Shown in pieces: positions 21,273 through 29,700 of a stretch of DNA of 64,000 bases (positions are counted from its first letter, which is position 1; each line of letters opens with the position of its first letter). The stretch is from contig NZ_CP104011.1 of NCBI RefSeq assembly GCF_025133575.1, positions 2,542,001 through 2,606,000 of the forward strand, in the 5' to 3' direction. Both the position numbers and the translations under genes were made by a program. The notes below the pieces were generated by a model, which saw nothing but the letters and a program-made list of their open reading frames with translations, was not told where the DNA came from and ran no database searches. The stretch is from Pseudomonas sp. GCEP-101 (GTDB lineage: Bacteria > Pseudomonadota > Gammaproteobacteria > Pseudomonadales > Pseudomonadaceae).

Positions 21273-21994
21273 AGCGAGTATTGCTGCTGGGCGGCATCGG
21301 CGAGGCGCTGGCCATTGCGCGCCGTCTTGGGCCGCAGCACCTGTACAGCCTCGCCGGCCTCGGTAAGGTGCCGGACGACCTCGCCTGTGAGGTGCGGGTG
21401 GGCGGTTACGGCGGCGCCGAAGGCCTCGCGGACTTCATCCGCCAGCGCGGCTTCGACCTGCTGCTGGACGCCACCCATCCCTACGCCGCGCAGATCAGCG
21501 CCAACGCCGCCTGTGCTGCGCAGCTGGCCGGCGTGCCCTGCTGGGCGCTGCGGCGCCCGGGTTGGCAGGCGGGCGCCGATGATGACTGGCGCGAGGTGGC
21601 CGGTTGGCCAGCGCTGATCCAGGCGCTGGAACCATTCAGGCGCCCGCTGTTCACCCTGGGCCGCGAGCCGCTGGAACACCTGGACGAGATTCCCGCCCAC
21701 CAGCACTGGACCGTGCGCTGCCTGCAAAGCCTGCCCGGCAACGCGCGCGCCGACGTACTGGGCGCGCGCGGGCCGTTCTCCCTCGACGGCGAGCGCGACC
21801 TGTTCACCCGCCTGGGCACTGACGTACTGGTGAGCAAGAACAGCGGCAGCCAGGCCACCGAGCCGAAGCTGCAGGTCGCCCGCGAGCGCGGCGTGCCGGT
21901 GCTGATCCTGGCGCGGCCGGTGTTGCCCGCGGTGGACCGGGAGTTCGACAGCGTCGAGTCGCTGTGGGCGGCGCTGGAGCGCGGCCTGTCGTAG
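21269..21994 (+). CDS. cobK: Precorrin-6A reductase
   Basis: 241 residues. [20 protein letters not shown] at the N-terminus, [21 protein letters not shown] in the middle and [28 protein letters not shown] near the end are CobK/CbiJ signatures. It reduces the C18-C19 double bond with NADPH. The ATG overlaps the cbiD stop. Last gene of the cobL-cbiD-cobK unit. Confidence 0.95.
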   Translation: MKRVLLLGGIGEALAIARRLGPQHLYSLAGLGKVPDDLACEVRVGGYGGAEGLADFIRQRGFDLLLDATHPYAAQISANAACAAQLAGVPCWALRRPGWQAGADDDWREVAGWPALIQALEPFRRPLFTLGREPLEHLDEIPAHQHWTVRCLQSLPGNARADVLGARGPFSLDGERDLFTRLGTDVLVSKNSGSQATEPKLQVARERGVPVLILARPVLPAVDREFDSVESLWAALERGLS

Positions 21995-22030
21995 GCAACT
22001 GTCTTCATCTGAAAATCCGTGCGTGTATTT

Positions 22031-22090
22031 CCCTCTCCCTAACCCTCTCCCTTCGGAGCGGGGCGCGCAGCCAGGGCGGGGGAGAGCGCA
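22031..22090. repeat. CCCTCTCCC-type intergenic repeat
   Basis: CCCTCTCCCTAACCCTCTCCC followed 30 nt later by a GGGGGAGAG arm. It is a truncated copy of the same element seen at 23144-23178 and 34885-34999, placed after cobK. With the degenerate REP that follows, it fills most of the 349-bp gene-free stretch before the GST gene. Confidence 0.7.
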
Positions 22091-22105
22091 GGTGCGATGC
22101 TTCAG

Positions 22106-22271
22106 GTAGGAGCGAGCGTGCTCGCGAACCCTCGTGTCGCGCATTGCCGCAGGTCGCCCCTCTGCCACCGAGCCACCCGGACGGTTCCATTGAACGACCC
22201 GGCGCGGCGGTGTTCACAGCTTCGTAGTGGTTCGCGAGCACGAACTCGGCGTCCCCCTCGATCCTACGAAC
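22106..22271. repeat. Degenerate REP pair, family 1
   Basis: Left arm GTAGGAGCGAGCGTGCTCGC at 22106 onward is nearly intact. The right arm, from about 22230 (GTTCGCGAGCACGAACTCGG... to GATCCTACGAA), has diverged and the spacer is about 100 nt instead of 20-30. It is probably an old, decaying copy. Confidence 0.65.
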
Positions 22272-22343
22272 GTTGTCGCGATGCTTTTCCGGCGCCCCGC
22301 TGGCCTCTAAGCTGGGCCCCGGTTTTCACAGGGAGTGACACCA

Positions 22344-22967
22344 ATGCTGCGAATCCTCGGCCGCGCTTCATCCATCAACGTGCGCAAGGTCCTCTGGACC
22401 TGCGCCGAGCTGAACCTGCCCTACGAACGGGAAGACTGGGGCACGGGTTTTCGTTCCACCGCCTCGGCGGAATTCATCGCGCTCAATCCCAATGCGATGG
22501 TGCCGGTGCTGATCGACGGCGACTTCGTGCTCTGGGAGTCCAATGCCATCTGCGGCTACCTCGCCACCCAGTACCCGCTGGACGAGTTGCTGCCCACCGC
22601 ACCGCGCGAGCGGGCATTGGTGGAGCAGTGGATGGGCTGGCAGGCCACCGAACTGAACACTGCCTGGCGCTACGCATTCATGGCCCGGGTGCGCAACAGC
22701 CCGAGCCACACCGACGAATCCGCCATCGCCTTGAGCGAGGCGCAGTGGAATCACTGCATGGCGCTGCTGGATCGGCAGCTGGAGCGCACCGGTGCCTTCG
22801 TCGCCGGCGCCTGCTTCAGCCTCGCCGATGTGGTACTCGGCCTGTCGGTGAACCGCTGGTACCTGACGCCCATGCAGCGCCCGGAGCTGCCGGCGGTGGC
22901 GGCCTACTACGAGCGGCTGAGCGAGCGCCCGGGGTTCCAGGTGCATGGGCGCAATGGGGAGCCTTGA
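22344..22967 (+). CDS. Glutathione S-transferase family protein
   Basis: 207 residues. Thioredoxin-like N-terminal domain (MLRILGRASSINVRKVLWTCAELNLPYE, with the glutathione-binding NAMVPVLIDGDFVLWESNAICGYLA at about residues 50-74), then an all-helical C-terminal domain. It probably conjugates glutathione to electrophiles or reduces peroxides; substrate unknown. ATG 22344 was chosen over an upstream GTG because GGGAG lies 9 nt before it. It stands alone between repeats, so the genetic context gives no substrate clue. Confidence 0.9.
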   Translation: MLRILGRASSINVRKVLWTCAELNLPYEREDWGTGFRSTASAEFIALNPNAMVPVLIDGDFVLWESNAICGYLATQYPLDELLPTAPRERALVEQWMGWQATELNTAWRYAFMARVRNSPSHTDESAIALSEAQWNHCMALLDRQLERTGAFVAGACFSLADVVLGLSVNRWYLTPMQRPELPAVAAYYERLSERPGFQVHGRNGEP

Positions 22968-22989
22968 GGCAATGCCCTGACGCATCAAC

Positions 22990-23178
22990 CCCTCACCCCA
23001 GCCCTCGGCTTTGGCATCCAGCGTTGCTCTATCTCCTGCCTCCATGCAGTCGTCTCCCCAAGGGGGGAGGGGGACGTTCGGCGTAACGTGTTTTTATGGA
23101 CGTCAGCCGGCTTGTTCGGGGTAGATGAATCGCTCGGGGCAGTCCCCTCTCCCTCCGGGAGAGGGTTAGGGTGAGGGA
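22990..23178. repeat. Cluster of CCCTCACCCTAACCCTCTCCC repeats
   Basis: Three inverted pieces between the GST and chelatase genes: CCCTCACCCCAGCCCT at 22990, a hairpin TCTCCCC/GGGGAGG at 23053-23073, and an almost perfect palindrome at 23144-23178 (CCCCTCTCCCTCCGGGAGAG plus GGTTAGGGTGAGGG). The same sequence recurs at 34885-34999. The last copy may also end the leftward-convergent transcripts. Confidence 0.75.
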
Positions 23179-23182
23179 GCTT

Positions 23183-23860
23183 TCAGCGAGTTTTCGCTGA
23201 AAGCTCGCTGATCGGCCGATAGTCCGCCTCAAGCTCTACCGCCAGCTTCCTGGCCCTGCCCAGTCGCACGCCGCCGCCTTCGATATCCACCAGCACCGTC
23301 GGGCAGTTCAGCGGCTGCAGCGTCGGCCAGTCGCGCAGGCGGCCATCGGTCAGCACCAGCAGGCGCTGGTGTTCGGCCGGCTTTTGGCGCTGGCGCTGGT
23401 CCAGCCATTCGCGGGCTTGCCCGAGGGCTTCGATCAGCGGGGTGCCACCGCCGGCGCCGAGTTGTGCCAGCCATTGCTGCAGCTGGCCAGAAGCCTTCTG
23501 GCCTTGCCACAACCAGCGCGGTTGCGCGCCGGTGGCGTGCAGCACGGCGAGGCGCGCGCGCTGCCGGTAGGCCTGTTCGAAGGTGTCGGCGAGCAGGCCC
23601 TTGGCCTGGGCCAGGGCGCCGTGGCGGCGGGTGCTGGCAGAGGCGTCGACGATCACCAGCCAGAGCTCGCCGGGCGTGCGGCTGCGCGCGCGCAATACCA
23701 GGTCGGCGCGCCGTTGCGGGCGGCCGTTGCGCAGGGTAGCGGGCCAGTCGATGCGGCCGTGCGCGCCCGCTTGGCGGGCGCCGCTGCGGCCGCCGGCGAG
23801 CTGGCCGGGTCGGGGGGTGGCATCCGCGCCTGGGGCCGGGCGCGGGCGGATGCTCAGGGC
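23183..23860 (-). CDS. chlD: VWA-domain C-terminal part of ChlD, reached by -1 frameshift
   Basis: 225 codons in the -1 frame relative to the upstream AAA+ frame, starting at GCC after the slippery site at 23860-23866. A basic/proline linker ([24 protein letters not shown]) is followed by a von Willebrand A domain with the MIDAS DASAS, GGGTPL and LVLTDGR motifs. Linked to the upstream frame this gives a 559-residue AAA+-VWA protein, the architecture of chelatase subunit D. As a separate gene its only conventional in-frame start would be a TTG at 23695, which would drop conserved-looking sequence before the VWA domain and lacks a ribosome binding site. With CobN it should drive ATP-dependent cobalt insertion. 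Confidence 0.85.
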   Translation of the reverse strand, partial: ALSIRPRPAPGADATPRPGQLAGGRSGARQAGAHGRIDWPATLRNGRPQRRADLVLRARSRTPGELWLVIVDASASTRRHGALAQAKGLLADTFEQAYRQRARLAVLHATGAQPRWLWQGQKASGQLQQWLAQLGAGGGTPLIEALGQAREWLDQRQRQKPAEHQRLLVLTDGRLRDWPTLQPLNCPTVLVDIEGGGVRLGRARKLAVELEADYRPISELSAKTR

Positions 23861-23866
23861 TTTTTT
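23820..23866 (-). promoter_or_regulatory. Candidate programmed -1 ribosomal frameshift signal
   Basis: On the minus strand the zero frame reads CCA AAA AAG CCC TGA, giving the heptamer A-AAA-AAG (23866-23860), the same slippery sequence used in E. coli dnaX. Six nt later (a spacer ending in the TGA stop) starts a stem-loop: GCATCCGC at 23853-23846 pairs perfectly with GCGGATGC at 23827-23820, with further GC pairing inside. Slipping back one base continues into the VWA frame. A GGGGAG sequence lies 23 nt upstream, farther than the usual stimulatory Shine-Dalgarno, so that element is doubtful. Confidence 0.82.
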
Positions 23867-24861
23867 GGCCAGCCCGTCAATTGCCGGCGCTCCCCCATGG
23901 CCACGCTCTGCGCGGGCAGTTCGCCCCAGTGGCCTTCGCCGTTGGAGGCAGAGGACGGTGCGTGCGGCTGGCTGGAAGCGGACTGCGGCGGCGTGGTCGG
24001 TTGGGACGGCGCATGGCGGCGGCGGTGGGCGAGGGCGAAGTGCTCCACGGCATCGATGTCCTGCGCCTCGATGGCGCTGGCGCCACGCCAGGCGGCATGG
24101 GCACGGGCGGCGCGCAGCCAGACCAGGTCCGCGCGCAGACCGTCGACGCCGGCGGCGTGGCAGCGCTGTGCAATGGTCTCCAGCGCGGCGTCGTCCAGGG
24201 GGATCGCAGCCAGGTGCTGGCGCGCGTCAGCGCAGCGCTGTTGCAGGGCCAGTTGCGCGCCCTGCCAGTGCGCCAGGAACGCCTGCGGATCGGCATCGAA
24301 GGCCAGGCGGCGGCGGACGATCTCGGCGCGCGCGGTCGGCGCGGGCGCGCCTTCCAATTGCACCTTGAGGCCGAAGCGGTCCAGCAGCTGCGGGCGTAGC
24401 TCGCCTTCCTCGGGGTTCATGGTGCCGATCAGCACGAAGCGCGCCGGGTGGCTGTGGGACAGGCCGTCGCGCTCGATCAGGTTGACCCCGCTGGCGGCCA
24501 CGTCGAGCAGCAGGTCGACGAGGTGGTCGGGCAGCAGGTTCACCTCATCCACATAGAGCACGCCGCCGTGGGCGTGGGCCAGCACGCCGGGGGAGAACTG
24601 CGCGCGGCCTTCGCCCAGCGCCGCGTCCAGGTCGAGGGTGCCGACGATGCGTTCCTCGCTGGCACCCAACGGCAGAGTGACGAAGCGCCCGCCGTCCAGC
24701 AGGTCGGCCACGCCGCGCGCCAGGGTGGACTTGGCCATGCCGCGCGGCCCTTCGATCAGCACGCCGCCAATGGCGGGGTCGATGGCGGCCAGGCACAGGG
24801 CCAGCTTCAGCTCATCGGCACCGACGACGGCAGCCAGTGGGAAATGGAGAAGGGCGCTCAT
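23854..24861 (-). CDS. chlD: AAA+ chelatase ATPase (ChlI-like product; N-terminal part of ChlD)
   Basis: 335 residues if translation stops at the TGA. It has Walker [10 protein letters not shown] (about residues 37-45), Walker [13 protein letters not shown], sensor [20 protein letters not shown] and an arginine-finger region, then a Ser/Pro/Gln-rich linker from about residue 285. This matches the small subunit ChlI/BchI of Mg-chelatases, which in B12 producers works with CobN. ATG 24861 follows an AGGA site; the longer in-frame start at 24930 adds unrelated residues. Reading normally yields a ChlI-like ATPase, while -1 frameshifting yields ChlD, so one gene could supply both subunits. Confidence 0.93.
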   Translation of the reverse strand: MSALLHFPLAAVVGADELKLALCLAAIDPAIGGVLIEGPRGMAKSTLARGVADLLDGGRFVTLPLGASEERIVGTLDLDAALGEGRAQFSPGVLAHAHGGVLYVDEVNLLPDHLVDLLLDVAASGVNLIERDGLSHSHPARFVLIGTMNPEEGELRPQLLDRFGLKVQLEGAPAPTARAEIVRRRLAFDADPQAFLAHWQGAQLALQQRCADARQHLAAIPLDDAALETIAQRCHAAGVDGLRADLVWLRAARAHAAWRGASAIEAQDIDAVEHFALAHRRRHAPSQPTTPPQSASSQPHAPSSASNGEGHWGELPAQSVAMGERRQLTGWPKKP

Positions 24862-25004
24862 GGGGATGTCCTGCGGATTTCGTCCGTGCATGGTAGCGAA
24901 CCGGGCGTAGGAGGTGCGACCCGTCTCCATCGGATCGATAGCTTCAAGTCATTGATCGGCGCTGCGCGATGCAGTACCTTGGCCCCACGTCCACGGAGAA
25001 CATC

Positions 25005-25139
25005 ATGCCGTCCAGCCTGTCCATTCAGTCCCTCGCCCGCCTCGGTGCCATTGGCTCCGTCGCTGCTCGCGTGCAGGTTCTGGCTGCTGCTGCCGGCTAT
25101 TTCTTCTATGGGTATTGGTTTAGCCAACGGCGCGCCTGA
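25005..25139 (+). CDS. Aromatic-rich leader peptide 1 upstream of DAHP synthase
   Basis: 44-codon frame with a CGGAGAAC ribosome binding site. The last third reads GYFFYGYWFSQRRA, with seven aromatic codons in eight (three Tyr, three Phe, one Trp over residues 32-39). It ends 52 nt before a strong Rho-independent terminator that lies ahead of an aromatic amino acid biosynthesis gene. That arrangement is what a ribosome-stalling attenuator needs. It could instead encode a tiny membrane peptide (hydrophobic stretch residues 15-40). No homologue is known to me. Confidence 0.65.
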   Translation: MPSSLSIQSLARLGAIGSVAARVQVLAAAAGYFFYGYWFSQRRA

Positions 25140-25190
25140 TACCCCACAGGCGCCCTAGCAAGCAGGGTCGCCAACCAGACAGATTCTTCA

Positions 25191-25227
25191 AACCCCGGTC
25201 GGCAACCCGACCGGGGTTTTTGTTTTT
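25191..25227 (+). terminator. Strong terminator in the DAHP synthase leader, likely attenuator
   Basis: Twelve-bp stem AACCCCGGTCGG/CCGACCGGGGTT with loop CAAC, followed by TTTGTTTTT. Upstream, two mutually exclusive small hairpins can form: 25132-25138 with 25147-25153, and 25149-25156 with 25164-25172. The first overlaps the end of leader peptide 1. I could not find an obvious antiterminator pairing with the terminator arm. Confidence 0.85.
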
Positions 25228-25297
25228 CCGGCCCACAAGGCCAACGCATCGCCACCCAATTGAATCGGGCCAAAACGCCCGGACAGAGGATCGACAC

Positions 25298-25396
25298 ATG
25301 AACACCACCTATTACCGCTATTACCGCAACTCCGACTGGCGATTTAGCAGCGCGCTGCGCGCCACCCAACGAGCCTTGCCACGAACACTTAGATAG
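25298..25396 (+). CDS. Aromatic-rich leader peptide 2 upstream of DAHP synthase
   Basis: 32-codon frame starting MNTTYYRYYRNSDWRF: four Tyr, one Trp and one Phe in the first 16 codons. A clear GACAGAGGA ribosome binding site sits 7 nt upstream. It lies past the terminator and ends 48 nt before the DAHP synthase ATG; a small hairpin (GCGCGG at 25405 with CCGCGC at 25419) follows, just before the DAHP synthase ribosome binding site. A second sensing peptide, acting on initiation or Rho, is plausible. Function is inferred from composition and position only. Confidence 0.6.
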   Translation: MNTTYYRYYRNSDWRFSSALRATQRALPRTLR

Positions 25397-25444
25397 AGCG
25401 CCGAGCGCGGAAAAACCACCGCGCCGGCCAAGGATGCCAGTCAG

Positions 25445-26542
25445 ATGAACGCTTCCACCTCCGCCCTGATCCGCCCCGAACACGCAGCCACCGCCGAAGT
25501 CCTCGACCTGCCGCTGCCTTCCGCCCGCCGCCGCGAACAACCGCTGCCGAGCCCCGCCCAACTGCGCCAGCACCTGCCCCTGTCCGCCGCCATGGCCCAT
25601 CGCGTGCGCGAAGGCCGCGAGGCGATCCGCGCCGTCCTCGATGGCCGCGACCCGCGCCTGCTGGTGGTGATCGGCCCCTGCTCGTTGCACGACCCCGTTT
25701 CCGCCCTCGAATACGCCGACCGCCTCGTCGAACTGGCGCCGCAGGTGAGCGACCAGCTGCTGCTGGTGATGCGCGCCTACGTCGAGAAGCCGCGCACGAC
25801 CGTCGGCTGGAAAGGCCTGGTCTACGACCCGCAGCTCGACGGCAGCGGCGACATGGCCGGTGGCCTGGAGCTGTCGCGCCGGCTGATGCTGGGCATGCTC
25901 GAACGCGGCCTGCCGATCGCCACCGAACTGCTGCAACCCCTGGTGGCCGGCTACTTCGACGACCTGCTGGGCTGGGCCGCCATCGGCGCGCGCACCAGTG
26001 AATCCCAGGTGCATCGCGAGATGGTCAGCGGCCTCGACCTGCCGGTGGGCTTCAAGAACGGCACCGACGGCAGCATCGGCATCGCCACCGACGCCATGCG
26101 CTCGGCGGCGCACCCGCACCAGCACTTCGGCATCGATGCGCTGGGGCGCCCGTCGCTGGTGCAGACCCAGGGCAACCCGGACACCCATCTGGTGCTGCGC
26201 GGCGGCCACGCCGGGCCGAACTTCGATGCGGCCAGCGTGCAGCAGATCCGCCAGGGGCTGGAGAAGCTGGGGCTCGAGCCGAGCATCATGGTGGACTGCA
26301 GCCACGCCAACAGCGGCAAGGACCCGCTGCGCCAGCCGGCGGTGCTGGCCAGCGTGCTCGACCAGCGCCTGGCCGGCGATGCCTCGCTGCGCGGCGTGAT
26401 GCTGGAAAGTCACCTGTTCGACGGGTGCCAGCCGCTGTCTGGCGAGCTGCGCTACGGTGTCTCGATCACCGACGGCTGCCTGGGCTGGAGCGGCACCGAG
26501 GCGCTGCTGCTGAACACGGCGGAGCGCCTGCGCCGGGGCTGA
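25445..26542 (+). CDS. 3-deoxy-7-phosphoheptulonate (DAHP) synthase, class I
   Basis: 365 residues. It condenses phosphoenolpyruvate with erythrose 4-phosphate, the first step of the shikimate pathway. Class I-alpha signatures are VVIGPCSLHD (about residues 74-83), AYVEKPRTTVGWKGL, GFKNGTDGSI and MVDCSHANSGKD. Metal and substrate residues Cys79, Lys in KPRT and His in CSHAN are in place. An AAGGA site precedes the ATG. Which aromatic end product inhibits it (Tyr, Phe or Trp) cannot be decided from the sequence, but the leader is richest in Tyr and Phe codons. It is a plus-strand gene set between two B12 genes on the other strand. Confidence 0.95.
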   Translation: MNASTSALIRPEHAATAEVLDLPLPSARRREQPLPSPAQLRQHLPLSAAMAHRVREGREAIRAVLDGRDPRLLVVIGPCSLHDPVSALEYADRLVELAPQVSDQLLLVMRAYVEKPRTTVGWKGLVYDPQLDGSGDMAGGLELSRRLMLGMLERGLPIATELLQPLVAGYFDDLLGWAAIGARTSESQVHREMVSGLDLPVGFKNGTDGSIGIATDAMRSAAHPHQHFGIDALGRPSLVQTQGNPDTHLVLRGGHAGPNFDAASVQQIRQGLEKLGLEPSIMVDCSHANSGKDPLRQPAVLASVLDQRLAGDASLRGVMLESHLFDGCQPLSGELRYGVSITDGCLGWSGTEALLLNTAERLRRG

Positions 26543-26552
26543 TGCTTTTCCT

Positions 26553-26630
26553 GTAGGAGCGAGCTTGCTCGCGAACAAGTTTCCCGGCAGTACCGAAGCT
26601 GGCCGGGTTCGCGAGCAAGCTCGCTCCTAC
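26553..26630. repeat. REP inverted pair, family 1
   Basis: Arms 26553-26576 and 26607-26630 are exact inverted copies of GTAGGAGCGAGCTTGCTCGC... It lies between the convergent DAHP synthase and cobN genes. Confidence 0.95.
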
Positions 26631-26667
26631 ACACAACCCCACCCGGGGCGCTGAGTGCGGACCTGGT

Positions 26668-26738
26668 GTAGGAGCGGACTTTGTCCGCGATAGGTTTGCA
26701 TCGCGCCGGATGCCATCGCGGACGGAGTCCGCTCCTAC
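26668..26738. repeat. REP inverted pair, family 2
   Basis: A second variant: GTAGGAGCGGACTTTGTCCGCG at 26668 and the inverted CGCGGACGGAGTCCGCTCCTAC ending at 26738. The stem bases differ from family 1 (GGACTTTGTCC instead of GAGCTTGCTC) but the GTAGGAGC head is shared. Confidence 0.9.
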
Positions 26739-26754
26739 GCAAGCGCGAACCCCC

Positions 26755-29700
26755 TCACTGCTCCTCGCTGTCCACCAGCAGGTTTTCCAGCGTCTCCCGG
26801 TACTCCCCCGGCTCTTCCCACAACCCGCGCTGCTGCGCCTCCACCAGGCGTTCGGCGATGTCGCGCAGGGCCTCAGGGTTGTGCTGGCGGATGAACTCGC
26901 GGGTGTCGTCGTCCAGCAGGTAGGCGTCGGCCAGCAGGCGGTACTGGTGGTCGTCCACCAGTTCGCTGGTGGCGTCGAAGGCGAACAGGTAGTCCACCGT
27001 CGCGGCCAGTTCGAAGGCGCCCTTGTAGCCGTGGCGCTTCATGCCGGCGATCCATTTGGGGTTCACCGCGCGGGCGCGCACCACGCGGCCGAGTTCTTCC
27101 TTCAGGGTGCGGATGCGCGGGTTGTCCGGCTGGCTGTGGTCGCCGTGGTAGCTGGCGAGCGGCTGTCCCTGGATGACCTCGGCGGCGGCGAGCATGCCGC
27201 CCTGGAACTGGTAGTAGTCGTTGGAATCGAGGATGTCGTGCTCACGGTTGTCCTGGTTGTGCAGCACCGCCTGCAGGCCGGACAGGCGCTGGGCGAAGCG
27301 CTCGCGCGCCGGCGTGCCGTCGTCGCTGGCGCCGTAGGCGTAGCCGCCCCAGTTCAGGTAGGCCTCCGCGAGGTCGGCGCGGCTGTCCCACTGGCGCGAT
27401 TCGATCACGCCCTGCACGCCAGCGCCGTAGGCGCCGGGCTGGGCGCCGAAGATGCGCCAGCCGGCCTGGCGGCGGGCGTCATCACGCTGCAGTCCCTCGG
27501 CTTGCAGGCGTGCCTGATCGGCGCGCACGCGTGCGGCCAGCGGGTTCAGGTCGTCCGGCTCATCCAGGGCGGCGACCGCTTGCACGGCGGCGTCGAACAG
27601 GCGGATCAGGTTGGCGAAGGCATCGCGGAAGAAGCCCGAGACGCGCAGCGTCACGTCCACCCGCGGGCGGTCGAGCAGGCTGACCGGCAGGATCTCGAAG
27701 TCTTCCACGCGCTGGCTGCCGGCCTGCCACACCGGGCGCACGCCGAGCAGCGCCAGCGCTTGCGCAATGTCATCGCCGCCGGTGCGCATGGTCGCCGTGC
27801 CCCACACCGACAGGCCGAGCTGGCGCAGGTGGTCGCCGTGGTCCTGCAGGTGGCGTTCGAGCAGCCGGCTGGCGGACTGGAAGCCGAGGCGGAAGGCGGT
27901 GGGTGTGGGCAGGTTGCGCACATCCACGGTGAAGAAGTTGCGACCGGTGGGCAGCACGTCCAGCCGCCCGCGACTGGGCGCGCCGCTGGGGCCGGGTGGG
28001 ACGAAGCGGCCGTCGAGGCCGGCGAGCAGGTGACCGATTTCGCTGGCGCCGCAGGCATCCAGGGTCGGCGCGATCTGCTGGTGCAGGTGGGCGAGGACCG
28101 CCGCGCTGGCGTTACCGGGGGCGCTGGCATGGCCGTCGATCAGGCGCAGGGCGAACAGTTCCAGGCGTTCGCGGGTGTCGCCGTTGCTGCGCCACGGCTC
28201 GTCGCTGACGGCGAGCAGCACGTCCGGGCGCGGGCCCTCCCAGGCCTCGGCGAAGGCTTCATCCAGCGGGTCGCGGCCCAACTGCAGGTCTTCGCTCAGC
28301 GCGCGCAGCAGGCTGGCATTGCCGCCGCGTCCATCACCACGCGGGATGCGCACCAGGGAAAGCAGCGTATCGCGGCGCAATTCGCCCACGGGCGACTCGC
28401 CGAACACATGCAGGCCGTCGCGAATCTGCGATTCCTTGAGGTCGCACAGGTAGGCGTCCAGCTGCGGCAACCAGCTTTCCGGGTCGTCGCTCAGTTGCAG
28501 GCCCAGCTCGCGGTCCAGTGCGGTGTCGCGCACCAGCATGAGGATGTCGCCGCGCAGTTCGCTGGCGCGGCGCGGGTCGAGCAGGGAGGCGTCGTAGTAC
28601 TCGTCGGCCAGGCGTTCGAGGTCGCGCAGCGGGCCGTAGTTTTCCGCGCGGGTCAGCGGCGGCATCAGGTGGTCGATGATCACCGCCTGGGCGCGGCGCT
28701 TGGCCTGCGCGCCTTCGCCCGGGTCGTTGACGATGAACGGGTAGAGGTTCGGCAGCGGGCCGAGGATCGCGTCCGGCCAGCATTCCTCGGAGAGCCCGAC
28801 GCCCTTGCCCGGCAGCCATTCGAGGTTGCCATGCTTGCCGACGTGGACCACCGCGTCGGCGCCGAACACCTCGCGCAGCCAGAAGTAGAAGGCGAGGTAG
28901 CCGTGGGGCGGCACCAGCGACGGGTCGTGGTAGATCGCCGCCGCGTCGAGCTGGTAGCCACGCGCCGGCTGGATGCCGACGAAGCCGAGGCCGAAACGCA
29001 GGCCGGCGACCATCATCCGCCCGCTGCGGAACATCGGGTCCTGCTGCGGCTCGCCCCAGCGTTCGCGCACGGCCTGCTGGTTGGCTTCGGGCAAGCGCGC
29101 GAAGCAGGCTAGGTAGTCGTCCAGCGCCAGGCTCTGCGCGCAGGGGCGCAGGTCGAGGCTGTCGAGGTCGTTGCTGACGCCGCCGAGCAGTTGCTGGATC
29201 AGCGCGGTGCCGGAATCGGGCAGGCCGGCGACCGGGTAGCCCTGCGCCTCCAGCGCGCGCAGGATGTTCAGCGCGGCGGCCGGCGTGTCGAGGCCGACAC
29301 CGTTGCCGATGCGCCCGTCGCGGGTCGGGTAATTGGCCAGGATCAGCGCCACGCGCTTGTCGGCGTTGGCCTTGCGCGAGAGCAGCATCCAGCGTCGCGC
29401 CAGTTCGGCGGTGAAGTCCATGCCCGGTAGGTGCGGCAGGTAGCAGACCACGTCGCTCTGGCTGCGCTCGCTGCGCCAGGCCAGGCCCTTGAAGCTGATC
29501 GGCCGGGTGATGAGGCGACCGTCCAGCTCCGGCAGCGCGATGTGCATGGCCAGGTCGCGCGGGCCGAGGCCTTGTGGGTTGGCGCGCCAGAGGTCGTGGT
29601 TGTCCAGCGAGCAGATGGCTTGCAGCACCGGCACGTCGCGCCTGAACGGCCGGTCCTGCGGCGCCTCCGGGTTCGACTGGGCGAAGCCGGTGGTGTTGAT

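Noticed and set aside
23183..23695. VWA protein as a separate gene starting at TTG 23695
   Set aside because: No ribosome binding site. The frame continues upstream with plausible protein sequence straight to a slippery heptamer, so a frameshift fusion explains it better.
24862..25004. B12 riboswitch upstream of chlD
   Set aside because: No CCCCCGCAAC core or B12 box on the minus strand in this gap.
26710..29112. 800-codon frame antisense to cobN, and similar long antisense frames at 11708-13735, 13961-15979 and 56718-58571
   Set aside because: Composition is that of antisense frames in GC-rich genes, without family motifs or ribosome binding sites.
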